Below are positions 8,781 through 17,950 of a stretch of DNA of 33,506 bases, piece after piece (position 1 is the stretch's first letter; each line of letters begins with the position of its first letter). The notes under the pieces are model-generated. The model did no database searches. It had not been told where the DNA came from and saw only the letters and a list, made by a program, of their open reading frames with translations. Made by a program: the position numbers and the translations under genes. This DNA is from Actinomycetota bacterium (GTDB taxonomy: Bacteria; Actinomycetota; Acidimicrobiia; Acidimicrobiales; Ilumatobacteraceae): assembly GCA_026393585.1 (NCBI GenBank), contig JAPKZV010000119.1, positions 1-33,506 on the forward strand, written 5' to 3'.

Positions 8781-9633
8781 AATTGCAGCCATGGTATGTG
8801 GAGCTCTGGTTGGTCTCGGATTAGTTACTTTGAGGTCAAGCAGACACGGGAACCCGTTGCCGAGAAAGTGGAGTCGCTCATCTGCACAATTAACCGGCGT
8901 ACGCCCATTCGCATTGGGGCTAGCTGCTGGAACCATCATGTATTTGGCTACAAATTGGGCCTTGGCATCTGTGGGTTTCGCGGCAATGACATCTCTCGGG
9001 ATCCTGGTTTCGGGAGGAAACAAAGTCTCACGAAATGATGAAGTCATTGCAGAGGCCGTGGCACTCTGGGCCGAACAACTTAGAGATACTCTCGCCGCCG
9101 CCCATGGGCTGCAGCAGACAATTATTGCAACAGCTCCACACGCACCTGAAGTACTCAAAAAATCAGTAGAACGATTAGCAGCCGATTTGCCCTACGGGTC
9201 AGTCAGCAGCAGTTTGCACCAGTTTGCCGACGAAGTGAATCACCCGAGTGCTGACTTTGTTGTTGCTGCACTTATTGCTGCAACAGAACATGAGGCGCGT
9301 GACGTTGGAATGCTGTTAGGCCATCTTGCAATGTGTTCACGCGAAGAGGCAAAAATGCATCAACGTGTATGGGTAAGTAGAGCACGCACACGAACAGCAG
9401 TGCGCATCATCATGACAACAGTCGTCGGGTTTATCAGTGCCCTGTTTGTTTTGAATAGACCATATCTAGCGCCATACGGGACATCTTCAGGGCAATTAAT
9501 ACTGTGTGCAATTCTTTCAACATTTGTGATTGCAATGGTGCTGCTACAACATGGGTCACGAATACCTTTACCCGACCGATTTATTGCCAGTAAAAATGAG
9601 AACGAATTAGCACAGAGCGGGAGAGAGTCATGA
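8773..9633 (+). CDS. TadB-like pilus assembly membrane protein (T2SS-F domain)
   Basis: Position directly after cpaF; multiple TM segments and a GLQQTIIATAPHAP...LHQFADEVNHPSADFVVAALIAA T2SS-F-like region. Confidence 0.8.
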   Translation: MSEIAAMVCGALVGLGLVTLRSSRHGNPLPRKWSRSSAQLTGVRPFALGLAAGTIMYLATNWALASVGFAAMTSLGILVSGGNKVSRNDEVIAEAVALWAEQLRDTLAAAHGLQQTIIATAPHAPEVLKKSVERLAADLPYGSVSSSLHQFADEVNHPSADFVVAALIAATEHEARDVGMLLGHLAMCSREEAKMHQRVWVSRARTRTAVRIIMTTVVGFISALFVLNRPYLAPYGTSSGQLILCAILSTFVIAMVLLQHGSRIPLPDRFIASKNENELAQSGRES

Positions 9634-10433
9634 TCTTTCTCATTGGAGTGAGCATTGGTCTCGGAGTATTTCTGATTCTGAGAGACACACTGTTCAATTC
9701 ACAAAAGCAGTTACCCATTTTCCATTTCAGACTTCACCATTCTCACCTCACTCTTTCAAATAGAACGTCTGACCTCGTTATTACACGAACTGCTGAAGAG
9801 CAATTCGCACAACGAATACTTCGATCTGGACTGGTGGGAGGACTACTCGCTGTGTTTGTTGTGGCCTCACTGTCAGTAGCAGGGATTCGCATTCCCAGTT
9901 TCAGTGCAATATTGCTCCTTCTTTCTGGTCCGGTTTTAGGGGTGATGAGTACGCAAAAGAAACTAAAAAATGCTGCAACTGAAGCGCGCAGGAGTTTCTC
10001 ATATGCACTGTCTAGCTATCTCGATTTGGTCAATGTTCTCCTAGCGGGGGGAGCAGGAAGTGAAACAGCATTAATTGCAGCAGCACAGACTGGAGACAAC
10101 TGGGCCTTTGAGATGATTCGCACCGCACTAGAACGTGCTCGGGCCGAACGAATTACACAATGGGCAGCCTTAGGAGAGCTTGCAACATCAATAAATGTGA
10201 GTGATCTCACACGTGTGGCGGGAAGCATGCAACTAGCTGGTGAGCAGGGTTCTCGAGTGCGAGCGTCATTAGCTGCTCAAGCCGATGCAGTTCGCAGCAG
10301 ACAAATGAATGAAATAGAAGCTGCAGCTCAAAGCGCAACCGAACGGATGGGCGTTCCCACAGTGCTCTTGTTTATGGGCTTTATTGCCCTCCTTGGCTAT
10401 CCGGCCCTCGAACTCGTCATGGGAAATATGTAA
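9630..10433 (+). CDS. TadC-like pilus assembly membrane protein (T2SS-F domain)
   Basis: ATGA overlap with the TadB-like gene; ARRSFSYALSSYLDLVNVLLAGGAGSETALIAAAQTGDNWAF...ALGELATSINVSDLTRVAGSMQLAGEQGSRVRASLAAQADAVR typical of TadC. Confidence 0.88.
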   Translation: MIFLIGVSIGLGVFLILRDTLFNSQKQLPIFHFRLHHSHLTLSNRTSDLVITRTAEEQFAQRILRSGLVGGLLAVFVVASLSVAGIRIPSFSAILLLLSGPVLGVMSTQKKLKNAATEARRSFSYALSSYLDLVNVLLAGGAGSETALIAAAQTGDNWAFEMIRTALERARAERITQWAALGELATSINVSDLTRVAGSMQLAGEQGSRVRASLAAQADAVRSRQMNEIEAAAQSATERMGVPTVLLFMGFIALLGYPALELVMGNM

Positions 10434-10456
10434 CCAAAAAAATAAAGGAGAAAACA

Positions 10457-10642
10457 ATGAAGGAATATTTCAACTACTACTGGATTCGCTTTACTGCATC
10501 GCGAGAAGCAGACACAGAGGCGGGCGAAGTGAGTGCAACAACCGTAGTAATGGCCGCAGCTCTGATTGCTCTAGCAATTGCTGTGGGGGCAACTATTACT
10601 TCACGTGTAAAAGATAAAGCCAACACTCTTAATCTCGGCTAA
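10457..10642 (+). CDS. Flp-like pilin (putative major prepilin)
   Basis: 61 aa, charged N-terminus then a single hydrophobic helix (EAGEVSATTVVMAAALIALAIAVGATITSRV) in the tad operon; strong SD AAGGAG (10445-10450). Confidence 0.75.
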   Translation: MKEYFNYYWIRFTASREADTEAGEVSATTVVMAAALIALAIAVGATITSRVKDKANTLNLG

Positions 10643-10648
10643 ACACCA

Positions 10649-11083
10649 GTGGCTCATTTCAGAAAAGATCGCCGCGTCAAGCGGTGCTCTCATCTTGCTG
10701 GCGACGCAGATGAGGTGGGAGAAACTGTCGTTCAAGCAGTGCTCGTTGTTCCCGTTGTGCTGACCTTTTTATGGCTGGCGCTACAAGCCACTGTCTTCAT
10801 GCATGATGCGCATATGGCAAGTGCTGCAGCGAGCGAAGGAGCTGCTGTGGCATCGCGATTCGGCTCTTCTGAGATGGCTGGCAGAAATGCGGCGGTGCGC
10901 CTGCTTGCGGAACTAGGCGCTACCGCTGCATCTGCTCCAACTGTTGTACGGCAGGGAAGTGACGTCATTGCAACTGTGTCGATTCGCGTACCACGCATCG
11001 CCCCCTTCTTCCCTTCTGTGGTGACGCGAACGGCACGTGAAGTGAGAGAGAAATATGTAACTGAAGAGGAGCGCAATAGATGA
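10649..11083 (+). CDS. TadE-like pseudopilin
   Basis: N-terminal hydrophobic segment ETVVQAVLVVPVVLTFLWLALQATVFMHDAHMASAAASEGAAVASRFG; GTG start. Confidence 0.75.
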   Translation: MAHFRKDRRVKRCSHLAGDADEVGETVVQAVLVVPVVLTFLWLALQATVFMHDAHMASAAASEGAAVASRFGSSEMAGRNAAVRLLAELGATAASAPTVVRQGSDVIATVSIRVPRIAPFFPSVVTRTAREVREKYVTEEERNR

Positions 11084-11487
11084 AAAAGAATCGCTTTGAA
11101 ACTGGAAGTGCATCTGTGGAATTAGTCTTGCTGACTCCGGTTCTCATGATTCTCGTCTTATTGGTTGTATTGGCGGGAAGATCTGGTGAAGTGCTTTTGC
11201 AGGTGAAGCATGCCGCAGACCAAGGGGCAAGAGCAGCATCAATCTCTGCGGTGAGTAAACAAACTGTCGAAGGACGAAGTGCGGCGCTGAAAGATCTCAT
11301 TGCCACGGGAGTGTCGTGCAACAACCCCCGTATCAGCGTTGAACCACAATCACTTGGCACCACGCGATATGTGAAGGTGGCGGTTGAATGCGAGGTGAAC
11401 CGCAAAGGGCTAGATCTCCTTGGGGTCGGAACAAAAACCGTTCGCGCAGAATCCATAGAAGTACTCGATACCTATCGGGCGGGATAA
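11080..11487 (+). CDS. TadE-like pseudopilin
   Basis: GSASVELVLLTPVLMILVLLVVLAGRSGEVLLQVKHAADQGARAAS; ATGA overlap with the preceding gene. Confidence 0.82.
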   Translation: MKKNRFETGSASVELVLLTPVLMILVLLVVLAGRSGEVLLQVKHAADQGARAASISAVSKQTVEGRSAALKDLIATGVSCNNPRISVEPQSLGTTRYVKVAVECEVNRKGLDLLGVGTKTVRAESIEVLDTYRAG

Positions 11488-11882
11488 TGGCACGATCTCA
11501 AGTACATGATGAAGGTTTCATCTCAGCATTTGTTGTGTCGTTGACTATGACATTCATTGTTTGCGCTGGTTTAGCAATAGATGGAGGCCGTGTAGTCGCT
11601 GCCCGAATAAAGGTTGCCGATACGGCCGAAAATGCTGCTCGTGCTGGTGCCCAAGCACTCACAGATTTACGCACAGGAGTCCCGCGGATAGATGCTCAAC
11701 AAGCTGTAAGGCTTTCTCAGTTGTATCTCCGTTCAGTTCAAACACAAGGGCGGATTGAAGCTAATCGGGTTGAAGTTTGTGTGACTGTGAGCGCCACTGA
11801 GCAGATGACCCTCTTGCGTCTTGCAGGAGTAGATACTCGGACCGTGACTGCAACGCGCTGTGCGCAACCGGTGGTGGGGTAA
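11487..11882 (+). CDS. TadE/TadG-like pilus protein
   Basis: EGFISAFVVSLTMTFIVCAGLAIDGGRVVAARIKVADTAENAARAGAQAL; TAATG overlap with the preceding stop. Confidence 0.78.
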   Translation: MARSQVHDEGFISAFVVSLTMTFIVCAGLAIDGGRVVAARIKVADTAENAARAGAQALTDLRTGVPRIDAQQAVRLSQLYLRSVQTQGRIEANRVEVCVTVSATEQMTLLRLAGVDTRTVTATRCAQPVVG

Positions 11883-11893
11883 GGGTGTAGAGA

Positions 11894-13102
11894 ATGGATT
11901 GGTTTAGTGAGCAGGATATTCAACTACCTATTTTCCAAACACTGGTCGGAATACTTGCGTGTTCAATACTTTGGGGCTTGGTCGTATTTATCTGGCAAGT
12001 TGTTTCACAAGTTCGTGGTTGGTCGCGAACGTTTGCATACTCCCCAAAATTCATTCGTATTGCTGCGGTAGCTATTGCCGGACTCTTTGTTTCTTCACAA
12101 TCTGCAGGAGCAAAGGCTTTGCAACACGCCTCGGTTGAAAAAGTTAATTCCGGTCACTCCAATAAATCATCGGACTCACTATTAGTAGGTGCATTAGTGG
12201 GTTCAGGTACAGTGAATATTGCAACTCTTTCTTACATGGTGGCAAAACGCCGCGCGGCAATGCGCAGTGCGAAGTTTTTGTCGCAGCCAGATGATGAAGT
12301 AATGGCATCTGAGTTAGGAGCGACGAAGGACGAAGTAGATCGTGGCGGCGATGTTGATTGGAGAATTATTGTTCGTGTTCTGGGCTCTCCAGTTGTGGAA
12401 ACTTCCGCAGGTGACCCCATCACAATTGGTAAAGGTAAATCGCTCGAGCTTTTAACTTGGTTAGTTGAACATAGAGAGTCTTCAACGCGATCTGCTGCTC
12501 GAACGGCACTTTGGAGCGAGAATATCCAAGATGCAACATTTTCTAATGTGGTATCTGAATTAAGGCGGTCATTAAACACCTCTGCAGGAGATCTTGAAAA
12601 TGAAGAATGGATTCCCCGGACTTTCACGAACCAAATGATTCTTAATGACAAAGTGGTGACCGACGCCTTCATCATTGAGAATTTCTTGAAGCACTACCTT
12701 GATAATCCAAACGACGTCAATAGAAACAGGCTTGAGGAATCATTGAGCTATGTACGTGACCTACCTTTTGCTGGCACGAACTACACGTGGGCAGATGCCG
12801 AAGGCATCACAACATCACATGTCATCACCACAGTTCAAGCTGCCGTGCTGCTTGGCGAATATGCCATTTCCGTGAATGACACGGAAACGCTTTTCTATGT
12901 CACCGAAAAAGGGTTACGAGTTCTGCCGGGGCACGAGGAACTTGTGGCGTTGCGCATGAAAGGCCATTCAAAAGTGGGCAATAGGTCGGCCATTAAATTG
13001 GAGTGGGAGGCATATGCCAGGGCGGTAGAGGCCGACGCGTGGGCCGGAGGAGCGCCGTCTTCGCAATTAGAAGATCTTGCGAAGTCATTAGCGAGGGTGT
13101 GA
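11894..13102 (+). CDS. Membrane-anchored SARP/BTAD-type transcriptional regulator at the end of the tad operon
   Basis: Two or three N-terminal TM segments, then a SARP-like winged helix (RIIVRVLGSPVVETSAGDPITIGKGKSLELLTWLVEHRE...ALWSENIQDATFSNVVSELRRSLN) and a BTAD-like helical region. Confidence 0.72.
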   Translation: MDWFSEQDIQLPIFQTLVGILACSILWGLVVFIWQVVSQVRGWSRTFAYSPKFIRIAAVAIAGLFVSSQSAGAKALQHASVEKVNSGHSNKSSDSLLVGALVGSGTVNIATLSYMVAKRRAAMRSAKFLSQPDDEVMASELGATKDEVDRGGDVDWRIIVRVLGSPVVETSAGDPITIGKGKSLELLTWLVEHRESSTRSAARTALWSENIQDATFSNVVSELRRSLNTSAGDLENEEWIPRTFTNQMILNDKVVTDAFIIENFLKHYLDNPNDVNRNRLEESLSYVRDLPFAGTNYTWADAEGITTSHVITTVQAAVLLGEYAISVNDTETLFYVTEKGLRVLPGHEELVALRMKGHSKVGNRSAIKLEWEAYARAVEADAWAGGAPSSQLEDLAKSLARV

Positions 13103-13103
13103 C

Positions 13104-14480
13104 CTAACTCGTAAACGCACCCGTGAGTTGTGCAAGAGCTAAGGCTTCGGTAAGAGTCGCCGCACCTTCAACGCGGATGCCATCGACTTTTGCTGAGGCA
13201 CTCGCAGGAACAATGGCGCGGGTAAAGCCCAGGCGTGCTGCTTCGGCAAGGCGGCGACCCACCTGAGCAACTTGGCGTACTTCGCCAGCTAAGCCCACTT
13301 CACCAATCACTACAAGGTCGGCGGGTAGTGGTTTATTCACTACCGCAGAAACAAGTGCCAAACACAAACCCAGGTCGGCACCTGGCTCAGCAAGCTTGAC
13401 GCCACCTACAACTGATGCATAGACCTCATGACCAGAAAGAGAAATGCGCGCACGTCGTTCAAGTACAGCAAGAAGAAGAGCTAAGCGACCAGAGTCGACA
13501 CCTTGTGCTGAACGTCGTGGGGGAGCACCACCCGATACTGAATTGGTAAGAGCCTGTAACTCAACAAGCAGTGGGCGTTGACCTTCAATGGTTGGTACAA
13601 CTACTGAACCCGGCACACCAGTACGACGGTCGGCAAGAAAGAGTTGGCTGGCATCGGGAACACCCACCATGCCAGCGTCGGTCATTTCAAATAAACCGAG
13701 TTCACTCGTTGGCCCGAAGCGGTGCTTTGACGCACGTAACAAACGCAGTGCATTGTGACGCTCACCTTCGAAAGACAACACGGTGTCGACAACGTGCTCG
13801 AGCACACGGGGCCCAGCAAGGCCACCTTCTTTAGTGACATGGCCAACGAGCACCACGGGAATATTGCTGCGCTTTGCTTCTTGCACTAAACGATGTGCAC
13901 AACCGCGCACCTGCACAACTGAACCCGGCGGAGATGACAGTTCAGGGTCGGCGATGGTTTGGATACTGTCGATAACAATGAGGTTGGGCTGCACAGAAGC
14001 AATGGCTTTAAAAATATTGTGCAAATTCATTTCAGGAAGAAGCCATACGTTTTCATTGAGTGCACCTAAGCGCTCTGCACGCAAGCGAACTTGCTGTGCG
14101 CTTTCTTCTGCAGTGACATACAACGTGCGGGCAGGCCATGCAGCAAGGAGTTGCATAAGCAGTGTGCTTTTACCAATGCCGGGTTCGCCACCGAGCAAGG
14201 TGACTGAACCTGGAACAATGCCTCCACCCAACACTCGGTCGAGTTCGGGAATAGTTGTTGGTTGAGGCTGACCAATAGAGCCGTCGACTTCGGTGATGGG
14301 CTTTGCTTCGCCAGGTGCAACGAGCGACATGCCAGCGGCGAGAGATACGAGTGGTTCTTCGGGGCCTTCTACGTCTTCAACAAGTGAGTTCCATGCGCCA
14401 CAGGTAATGCACCGGCCCGACCATTTGGGGTGAGAGCCAGCACATTCGGTGCAGCGATAGACGAGTCGAAGTTTTGCCAT
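13104..14480 (-). CDS. radA: DNA repair protein RadA
   Basis: Zn motif YRCTECAGSHPKWSGRCITCGAWNSLVE, Walker A GGEPGIGKSTLLMQ, KNRFG-like KHRFGPTSELGLFEM, Lon-like C-terminus. Confidence 0.97.
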   Translation of the reverse strand: MAKLRLVYRCTECAGSHPKWSGRCITCGAWNSLVEDVEGPEEPLVSLAAGMSLVAPGEAKPITEVDGSIGQPQPTTIPELDRVLGGGIVPGSVTLLGGEPGIGKSTLLMQLLAAWPARTLYVTAEESAQQVRLRAERLGALNENVWLLPEMNLHNIFKAIASVQPNLIVIDSIQTIADPELSSPPGSVVQVRGCAHRLVQEAKRSNIPVVLVGHVTKEGGLAGPRVLEHVVDTVLSFEGERHNALRLLRASKHRFGPTSELGLFEMTDAGMVGVPDASQLFLADRRTGVPGSVVVPTIEGQRPLLVELQALTNSVSGGAPPRRSAQGVDSGRLALLLAVLERRARISLSGHEVYASVVGGVKLAEPGADLGLCLALVSAVVNKPLPADLVVIGEVGLAGEVRQVAQVGRRLAEAARLGFTRAIVPASASAKVDGIRVEGAATLTEALALAQLTGAFTS

Positions 14481-14503
14481 GCCGACAAGTTAGGCGATGG
14501 GTG

Positions 14504-15307
14504 TTAATTGCGCGAGCGCGAGGTGCGCTTGCGTTGCCGGTCGTATTGGCGTTTATAGAGGAGTGCGCCGAGTACTGCCATGAGACCAAGCCACGCAATG
14601 AGGAGGACGAGGCCGATTTTGGAGGCGATACCGCCCAGAGTTCCGACCACGTCGACGTTTTCAGTGCTGGTGGCGAGGTCGACAGGGGTGCCGTCGGTAG
14701 CCACGCGCCAGGAGAGCTTGCCATTTTCGGGAATAGCAGTGGACGATTTCAATTCCCCGGGCAGGGAGGCGACGAACTCAATAGTGAGCGCCTTGCCGAG
14801 GTCGAGGTTTTGCGACTTGACGGTGCTTTCATATGGGGTAGCGCCGAGAGCCGCGATGAGTTGGTCGTCGGCAAAGGCTTGCAGCCCGCCTGTTACTTCT
14901 AGTCGGCCCGACAAGTTCCACGATGAGTCGCGGGCTTTTCCGCCACGACGCAAAATGACTTCACGAAAGGGACCACGGTTGCCATTGAGTTGGGCAAGCA
15001 CTGCAGTTGCTTCAGATTCATTGGCGAAGTCGCGAACGAGAACTAATTGCTTGCCACCAGACGCGGTATCAACAGGCTCGGTGAGCTTCCAACCATTCTT
15101 CTTTAAGTCGCTGAAGTCGAGATTGTCGGCAATGTCGGGAGAGCGTTGAACAATTTCCTTATCAACATCAATGGTGACAGTGACGTTTCCACTGCCATCG
15201 GGGTTGACCACCATCGACACTTGCGTGTCGACACGACATGAAGCAAGAAGAACTATTGCACAACACAGCGCAATGAAACGCTTAGCTGTTGACGTAGCTA
15301 TTTTCAC
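14504..15307 (-). CDS. LppM-like lipoprotein (DUF3153)
   Basis: Lipobox LLASC, VDTQVSMVVNPDGSGNVTVTIDVD, C-terminal TM; GTG start overlapping the clpC stop (GTGA). Confidence 0.8.
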   Translation of the reverse strand: MKIATSTAKRFIALCCAIVLLASCRVDTQVSMVVNPDGSGNVTVTIDVDKEIVQRSPDIADNLDFSDLKKNGWKLTEPVDTASGGKQLVLVRDFANESEATAVLAQLNGNRGPFREVILRRGGKARDSSWNLSGRLEVTGGLQAFADDQLIAALGATPYESTVKSQNLDLGKALTIEFVASLPGELKSSTAIPENGKLSWRVATDGTPVDLATSTENVDVVGTLGGIASKIGLVLLIAWLGLMAVLGALLYKRQYDRQRKRTSRSRN

Positions 15308-17856
15308 TCAGGAAGTGCGGTGCCGGAGTCGCCTGCGCCCGCAAGTTCTACAGCTACAGGAGGTTCAAAACCTTCTACAGCAGTAAAGGTCATGCGCTTC
15401 TCGCCAGGCTTGTCGGGGTCGTCTTCTGTGTCGACCACAATGATGACGCCAGCAGCGAACTCTTTGTACAAGATCTTCTCTGATAGTGGATCTTCAATGA
15501 GACGCTGAATGGCACGACGCAATGGACGAGCACCAAGTTGTGGGTCGTAACCGCGTTCTGCCAACAATTCTTTGGCAGACAACTTGAGTTCAATACCAAG
15601 ACCTTGGCTCTCGAGTTGCCCAGTGAGACGCTTGATCATGAGATCAACCATTTGCATCACTTCGTCTTTAGCCAATTCATGGAAGACAATGACTTCGTCG
15701 ATGCGGTTGAGGAATTCAGGGCGGAAGTGTTGCTTCAACGCTTCGTTGACTTTTTCCTTCATGCGCTCGTATGAAACAGCTTCGTCACTTGTGGTGAAGC
15801 CAACGGCTCCCTTGCGCAAATCTTGTGTTCCCAAGTTTGAGGTCATGATGAGCACGGTGTTGCGGAAGTCAACCGAACGGCCTTGGCTGTCGGTGAGACG
15901 ACCCTCTTCAAGAATTTGCAAGAGAGTGTTGAACACGTCGGGGTGTGCTTTTTCAATTTCGTCGAAGAGCACAACACTAAATGGTTTGCGACGCACAGCT
16001 TCGGTGAGTTGGCCGCCTTCTTCGTAGCCCACGTATCCAGGAGGTGAACCAACAAGACGGCTGACGGTGTGCTTTTCCATGTACTCCGACATGTCGAGAG
16101 CAATGAGTGCACTGTCGTCGCCGAACAAGAATTCGGTGAGTGTCTTTGCGAGTTCAGTTTTACCTACACCAGTTGGTCCGAGGAAAATGAACGAGCCACT
16201 TGGACGCTTAGGATCTTTCAACCCAGCGCGTGTACGACGAATGCTTTGGCTGACGGCGCGAATTGCATTTTCTTGACCAATGATGCGCTTGTGAAGTTCG
16301 GCTTCCATGTTGAGCAACTTGGCAGTTTCTGCTTCGGTGAGTTTGTACACCGGAATGCCTGTCCAGAGGCTCAAAACCTCAGCAATAGCTTCTTCGTTGA
16401 CTTCGTCGAAAAGATCAACGCCAGACGCCTTAATGTCGGCTTCTTTGAGTGCACGCTCTTCAAGTAGTGAACGCTCTTGGTCGCGCAAGCGGCCTGCTTC
16501 TTCAAAACGTTGTTCTTCAACTGCTTTGCGCTTTGATTCTTGCACTTCAGCAATTTTGTTCTCGAGCTCTTTGAGATCGGGTGGTGTTTGCATGCGCTTA
16601 ATACGCAAACGGCTACCAGCTTCGTCAATAAGGTCGATTGCTTTGTCGGGAAGGAAACGATCGGCAATGTAACGATCGGCAAGGTTTGCCGCAGCAACGA
16701 GTGCTTGATCGGTGATGGTGACGCGGTGATGCGTTTCGTACTTGTCGCGGATGCCCTTCAAAATTTCAATGGTGTGCGCAACAGATGGCTCGTCAACCTT
16801 TACTGGCTGAAAGCGACGCTCAAGTGCGGCATCTTTTTCAAAATGCTTGCGGTATTCCTCAGTAGTGGTGGCACCAATGGTTTGGAGTTCACCACGAGCA
16901 AGCATTGGCTTCAAGATAGAAGCAGCATCGATTGCGCCTTCTGCTGCGCCTGCACCGACAAGTGTGTGAATTTCGTCGATGAACAAAATGATGTCGCCAC
17001 GAGTTTTGATTTCTTTCAAAACTTTTTTCAGACGCTCTTCAAAGTCACCGCGGTAACGGCTACCTGCAACAAGTGCACCGAGGTCGAGTGTGTAGAGCTG
17101 CTTGTTCTTCAAAGTTTCAGGAATGTCGTTGCTCACAATTTTCTGAGCGAGGCCTTCAATAATTGCGGTCTTACCAACACCAGGCTCACCGATGAGCACG
17201 GGGTTGTTTTTGGTACGACGTGAAAGAATTTGCATGACGCGCTCGAGTTCGCGTGAACGACCAATAACGGGGTCGAGCTTTTTGTCGCGAGCAAGTTGCG
17301 TGAGGTTGCGGCCGAATTGGTCGAGAATTTGGCTGCCGCCTTTGTCGCCACTTTCTTCTTTGCCACTTCCTGCAGCTGCACCGGCTGGGGTGCCTTCGCC
17401 CTTAGAGCCGGCTGGGCCTTGGTAGCCACTGAGCAACTGAATGACTTGTTGACGCACGCGACCAAGGTCGGCGCCGAGCTTGACCAAAACTTGAGCGGCA
17501 ACGCCTTCGCCTTCGCGAATGAGGCCGAGCAAGATGTGCTCGGTGCCGATGTAGTTGTGGCCGAGTTGGAGAGCTTCACGTAATGAGAGTTCAAGAACTT
17601 TTTTGGCACGAGGGGTGAAGGGAATGTGACCTGAAGGTGACGAACCACCCTGACCAATGATGTCTTCTACCTGGGCGCGTACCGCTTCAAGAGAGATACT
17701 GAGCGACTCGAGTGCTTTTGCGGCAACGCCTTCACCCTCGTGAATGAGCCCAAGCAAGATGTGCTCGGTGCCAATATAAGAATGGTTGAGGAGGCGCGCC
17801 TCTTCTTGCGCTAACACCACAACTCGTCGCGCCCTGTCGGTAAAGCGTTCGAACAA
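15304..17856 (-). CDS. clpC: ATP-dependent Clp protease ATP-binding subunit ClpC
   Basis: [49 protein letters not shown], two AAA+ modules ([29 protein letters not shown]), UVR motif region; TTG start. Confidence 0.98.
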   Translation of the reverse strand: MFERFTDRARRVVVLAQEEARLLNHSYIGTEHILLGLIHEGEGVAAKALESLSISLEAVRAQVEDIIGQGGSSPSGHIPFTPRAKKVLELSLREALQLGHNYIGTEHILLGLIREGEGVAAQVLVKLGADLGRVRQQVIQLLSGYQGPAGSKGEGTPAGAAAGSGKEESGDKGGSQILDQFGRNLTQLARDKKLDPVIGRSRELERVMQILSRRTKNNPVLIGEPGVGKTAIIEGLAQKIVSNDIPETLKNKQLYTLDLGALVAGSRYRGDFEERLKKVLKEIKTRGDIILFIDEIHTLVGAGAAEGAIDAASILKPMLARGELQTIGATTTEEYRKHFEKDAALERRFQPVKVDEPSVAHTIEILKGIRDKYETHHRVTITDQALVAAANLADRYIADRFLPDKAIDLIDEAGSRLRIKRMQTPPDLKELENKIAEVQESKRKAVEEQRFEEAGRLRDQERSLLEERALKEADIKASGVDLFDEVNEEAIAEVLSLWTGIPVYKLTEAETAKLLNMEAELHKRIIGQENAIRAVSQSIRRTRAGLKDPKRPSGSFIFLGPTGVGKTELAKTLTEFLFGDDSALIALDMSEYMEKHTVSRLVGSPPGYVGYEEGGQLTEAVRRKPFSVVLFDEIEKAHPDVFNTLLQILEEGRLTDSQGRSVDFRNTVLIMTSNLGTQDLRKGAVGFTTSDEAVSYERMKEKVNEALKQHFRPEFLNRIDEVIVFHELAKDEVMQMVDLMIKRLTGQLESQGLGIELKLSAKELLAERGYDPQLGARPLRRAIQRLIEDPLSEKILYKEFAAGVIIVVDTEDDPDKPGEKRMTFTAVEGFEPPVAVELAGAGDSGTALPE

Positions 17857-17950
17857 TTTGACCGCCCTTATCTGGTGCCCTTCGGCACTGAAATACGTTG
17901 CCCAAGTGTACCTGCACCGTTAGGGCAGGGCGCATTGTGGGCCGTAACCT

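Noticed and set aside
16540-17223. 227-aa plus-strand ORF antisense to clpC
   Set aside because: Shadow ORF inside the highly conserved ClpC frame; no domain, Cys/Phe-rich composition.
17875-17888. GTGCC-CTTC-GGCAC mini-hairpin in the clpC/polyprenyl synthase divergent region as a heat-shock operator
   Set aside because: Only a 5-bp stem and not matching CIRCE, CtsR or HspR consensus as I know them; too weak to call.
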